Shown: positions 4,669-5,471 of the stretch, piece after piece | Layout: every line of letters starts with the position of its first letter | Position numbering within the stretch: the stretch's first letter is position 1 | Notes under the pieces: model-generated | Told to the model about the DNA's origin: nothing | The model's input: only the letters and a program-made list of their open reading frames with translations | Databases searched by the model: none | Translations under genes and position numbers: made by a program | From: Desulfobacteraceae bacterium | GTDB lineage: Bacteria > Desulfobacterota > Desulfobacteria > Desulfobacterales > BuS5 | NCBI GenBank assembly: GCA_030592105.1 | Contig: JAUVKE010000182.1 | Span: 1 to 5,471 of the forward strand | Length of the DNA: 5,471 nucleotides | Direction: 5' to 3'

Positions 4669-5364
4669 ATGAAAATAGCTGTAAGTTCTACCGGAAATGA
4701 CCTGAATTCTCAAATTGATTCACGTTTTGGCAGATGTGCTTATTTTATTATTGTTGAAACAGATGACATGAGTTTTGAAGTTTTTAACAACGAAAATATA
4801 GCCTTGGGTGGTGGAGCTGGTATTCAATCTGCAGGTTTTGTATCTTCCAAAAACGTTAAGGCTGTATTAACAGGCAATTGCGGACCTAAAGCAATGCAGG
4901 TTTTTACTGCAGATGGAATTGAGGTCTTTATAGAGCAGACAGGAACAGTTAAAGAAGCTGTTGAAAGATATAAAAAAGGTAACCTTCAATCTTCAACCGG
5001 ATCAAACGTTCCGGAAAAGTTTGGTACTAATGAAACTGCTGTTAATGGAGGTGTTCAGCCACAGAGTCCTCAAAATATGAGAGGCACCGGTCGTGGCATG
5101 GGGATGGGCGGTGGAAGCGGCATGGGTCGTGGTATGGGAATGGGTGGTGGAAGAGGTACTGGCCGTGGCATGGGCATGGGTGGTGGCAGAGGTGGCGGCC
5201 GTGGCATGAGCAATATAGGTGTTAATACTGGTATGCAGGTATCTGATCCAGAAACTTCACTCTCTTTATCAAAAGAAGAAGAATTAAAACAATTAAAAGA
5301 CCAGTCCGCACAATTGAAAACACAAATGGAACAGATTGAATCCAGAATTAAAAATCTGGAATAA
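4669..5364 (+). CDS. ORP/NifX-type cluster-binding protein fused to GRM repeats and coiled coil
   Basis: A 231-aa protein. Residues 1-105 form a canonical dinitrogenase iron-molybdenum cofactor/orange-protein domain: MKIAVSSTGNDLNSQIDSRF, then GRCAYFIIVE (Cys23), GGGAGIQSAGFVSSKNV (47-63), TGNCGPKA (68-75, Cys71) and GIEVF followed by the closing helix TVKEAVERYKKG. A Ser/Thr/Asn/Gln linker (106-138) leads to a Gly/Arg/Met region (139-180) with a 12-residue period. Residues about 201-231 form a charged heptad helix (EEELKQLKDQSAQLKTQ and on), probably a coiled coil. The last two parts copy the layout of the DUF5320-type neighbour. The domain family binds Mo/Fe/Cu-sulfur clusters; here the partner and metal are unknown. 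The start is supported by AAAAGGAGG six bases upstream. No second sigma-54 site is seen, so it is probably read from the promoter at 3503 through the hairpin, or from an unrecognised promoter. Confidence 0.88.
   Translation: MKIAVSSTGNDLNSQIDSRFGRCAYFIIVETDDMSFEVFNNENIALGGGAGIQSAGFVSSKNVKAVLTGNCGPKAMQVFTADGIEVFIEQTGTVKEAVERYKKGNLQSSTGSNVPEKFGTNETAVNGGVQPQSPQNMRGTGRGMGMGGGSGMGRGMGMGGGRGTGRGMGMGGGRGGGRGMSNIGVNTGMQVSDPETSLSLSKEEELKQLKDQSAQLKTQMEQIESRIKNLE
5083..5208 (+). repeat. 36-nt tandem repeat encoding GTGRGMGMGGGR, about 3.5 copies
   Basis: Residues 139-150, 151-162 and 163-174 are near-identical 12-mers (GTGRGMGMGGGS, GMGRGMGMGGGR, GTGRGMGMGGGR), followed by a half copy GGGRGM. Codons differ between copies, so the peptide pattern is better kept than the DNA. 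The region is much richer in G+C than its surroundings. Confidence 0.85.
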
Positions 5365-5471
5365 TAATATTTTTATTTGTAACTATTCAGCGAAACAACA
5401 GGGCTCCCGGCCTCTATTTTAAAAATAACATTTTGTTACTTAGAAGTTAATATGTATAGCTTCAGGTATAA
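5365..5471. other. Noncoding tail after the last gene
   Basis: No gene is supported. GGGCTCCCGGCCT (5401-5413) can fold into a short GC hairpin with a C3 loop followed by CTATTTT, a weak candidate terminator for the preceding gene. AAATAACA/TGTTACTT (5423-5441) forms an eight-pair stem when read on the minus strand, and could terminate a gene converging from the right. Both are low confidence. Confidence 0.25.

Noticed and set aside
5083..5208. CRISPR-like array
   Set aside because: The 36-nt periodicity is in-frame coding repeat without spacers.
5452..5471. ATG near the right edge as the start of a next gene
   Set aside because: No Shine-Dalgarno ahead of it and only six codons visible.

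Overview
The window looks like a low-GC genome of an anaerobic, sulfate-reducing type of bacterium (Desulfobacterota, Desulfobacteraceae-like). This is an inference from gene content: a sigma-54 promoter driving NifX/orange-protein-like genes, a DUF5320-type Gly/Arg/Met-rich protein, and a stand-alone B12-dependent acyl-CoA mutase large subunit. No taxonomic search was possible.

Layout. (1) Positions 1-935 (+): 3' part of asd, aspartate-semialdehyde dehydrogenase, with all recognisable catalytic residues. (2) Positions 936-1146: convergent gap with a terminator-like hairpin facing the mutase. (3) Positions 1147-2796 (-): a 549-aa methylmalonyl-CoA-mutase-family catalytic subunit. Its substrate-pocket positions match none of the characterised mutases, and its B12-binding partner is not in the window. 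A 12-codon leader ORF with a good Shine-Dalgarno sequence stops with TAG directly against the mutase ATG. (4) Positions 2836-3550: AT-rich intergenic region without a credible gene, holding two perfect palindromes, several inverted repeats, a terminator-like hairpin and, at its right end, a textbook sigma-54 promoter (TGGCAC-N5-TTGC). (5) Positions 3551-5364 (+): a three-gene set made of a NifX-type protein with a basic tail, a DUF5320-type protein, and a NifX/ORP-type protein fused to a Gly/Arg/Met repeat region and a C-terminal coiled coil. A 108-nt imperfect hairpin (MITE-like or a processing element) lies between the second and third of these. (6) Positions 5365-5471: noncoding tail.

How the parts may work together. 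The three right-hand genes share a strong Shine-Dalgarno pattern and orientation, and probably form one sigma-54-dependent unit resembling the orange protein (ORP) loci of Desulfovibrio. There, NifX-like metal-cluster proteins act with MinD/Mrp-type ATPases. No ATPase or enhancer-binding regulator is inside this window. The third protein fuses a NifX domain to the same architecture seen in the free-standing DUF5320-type protein (Gly/Arg/Met-rich region, then coiled coil), which suggests that the products assemble together.

The most unusual items are the mutase active site (Leu, Ala and Asn where Tyr89, Arg207 and His244 stand in methylmalonyl-CoA mutase), its leader ORF, and the sigma-54 NifX/DUF5320 cluster with its domain fusion.
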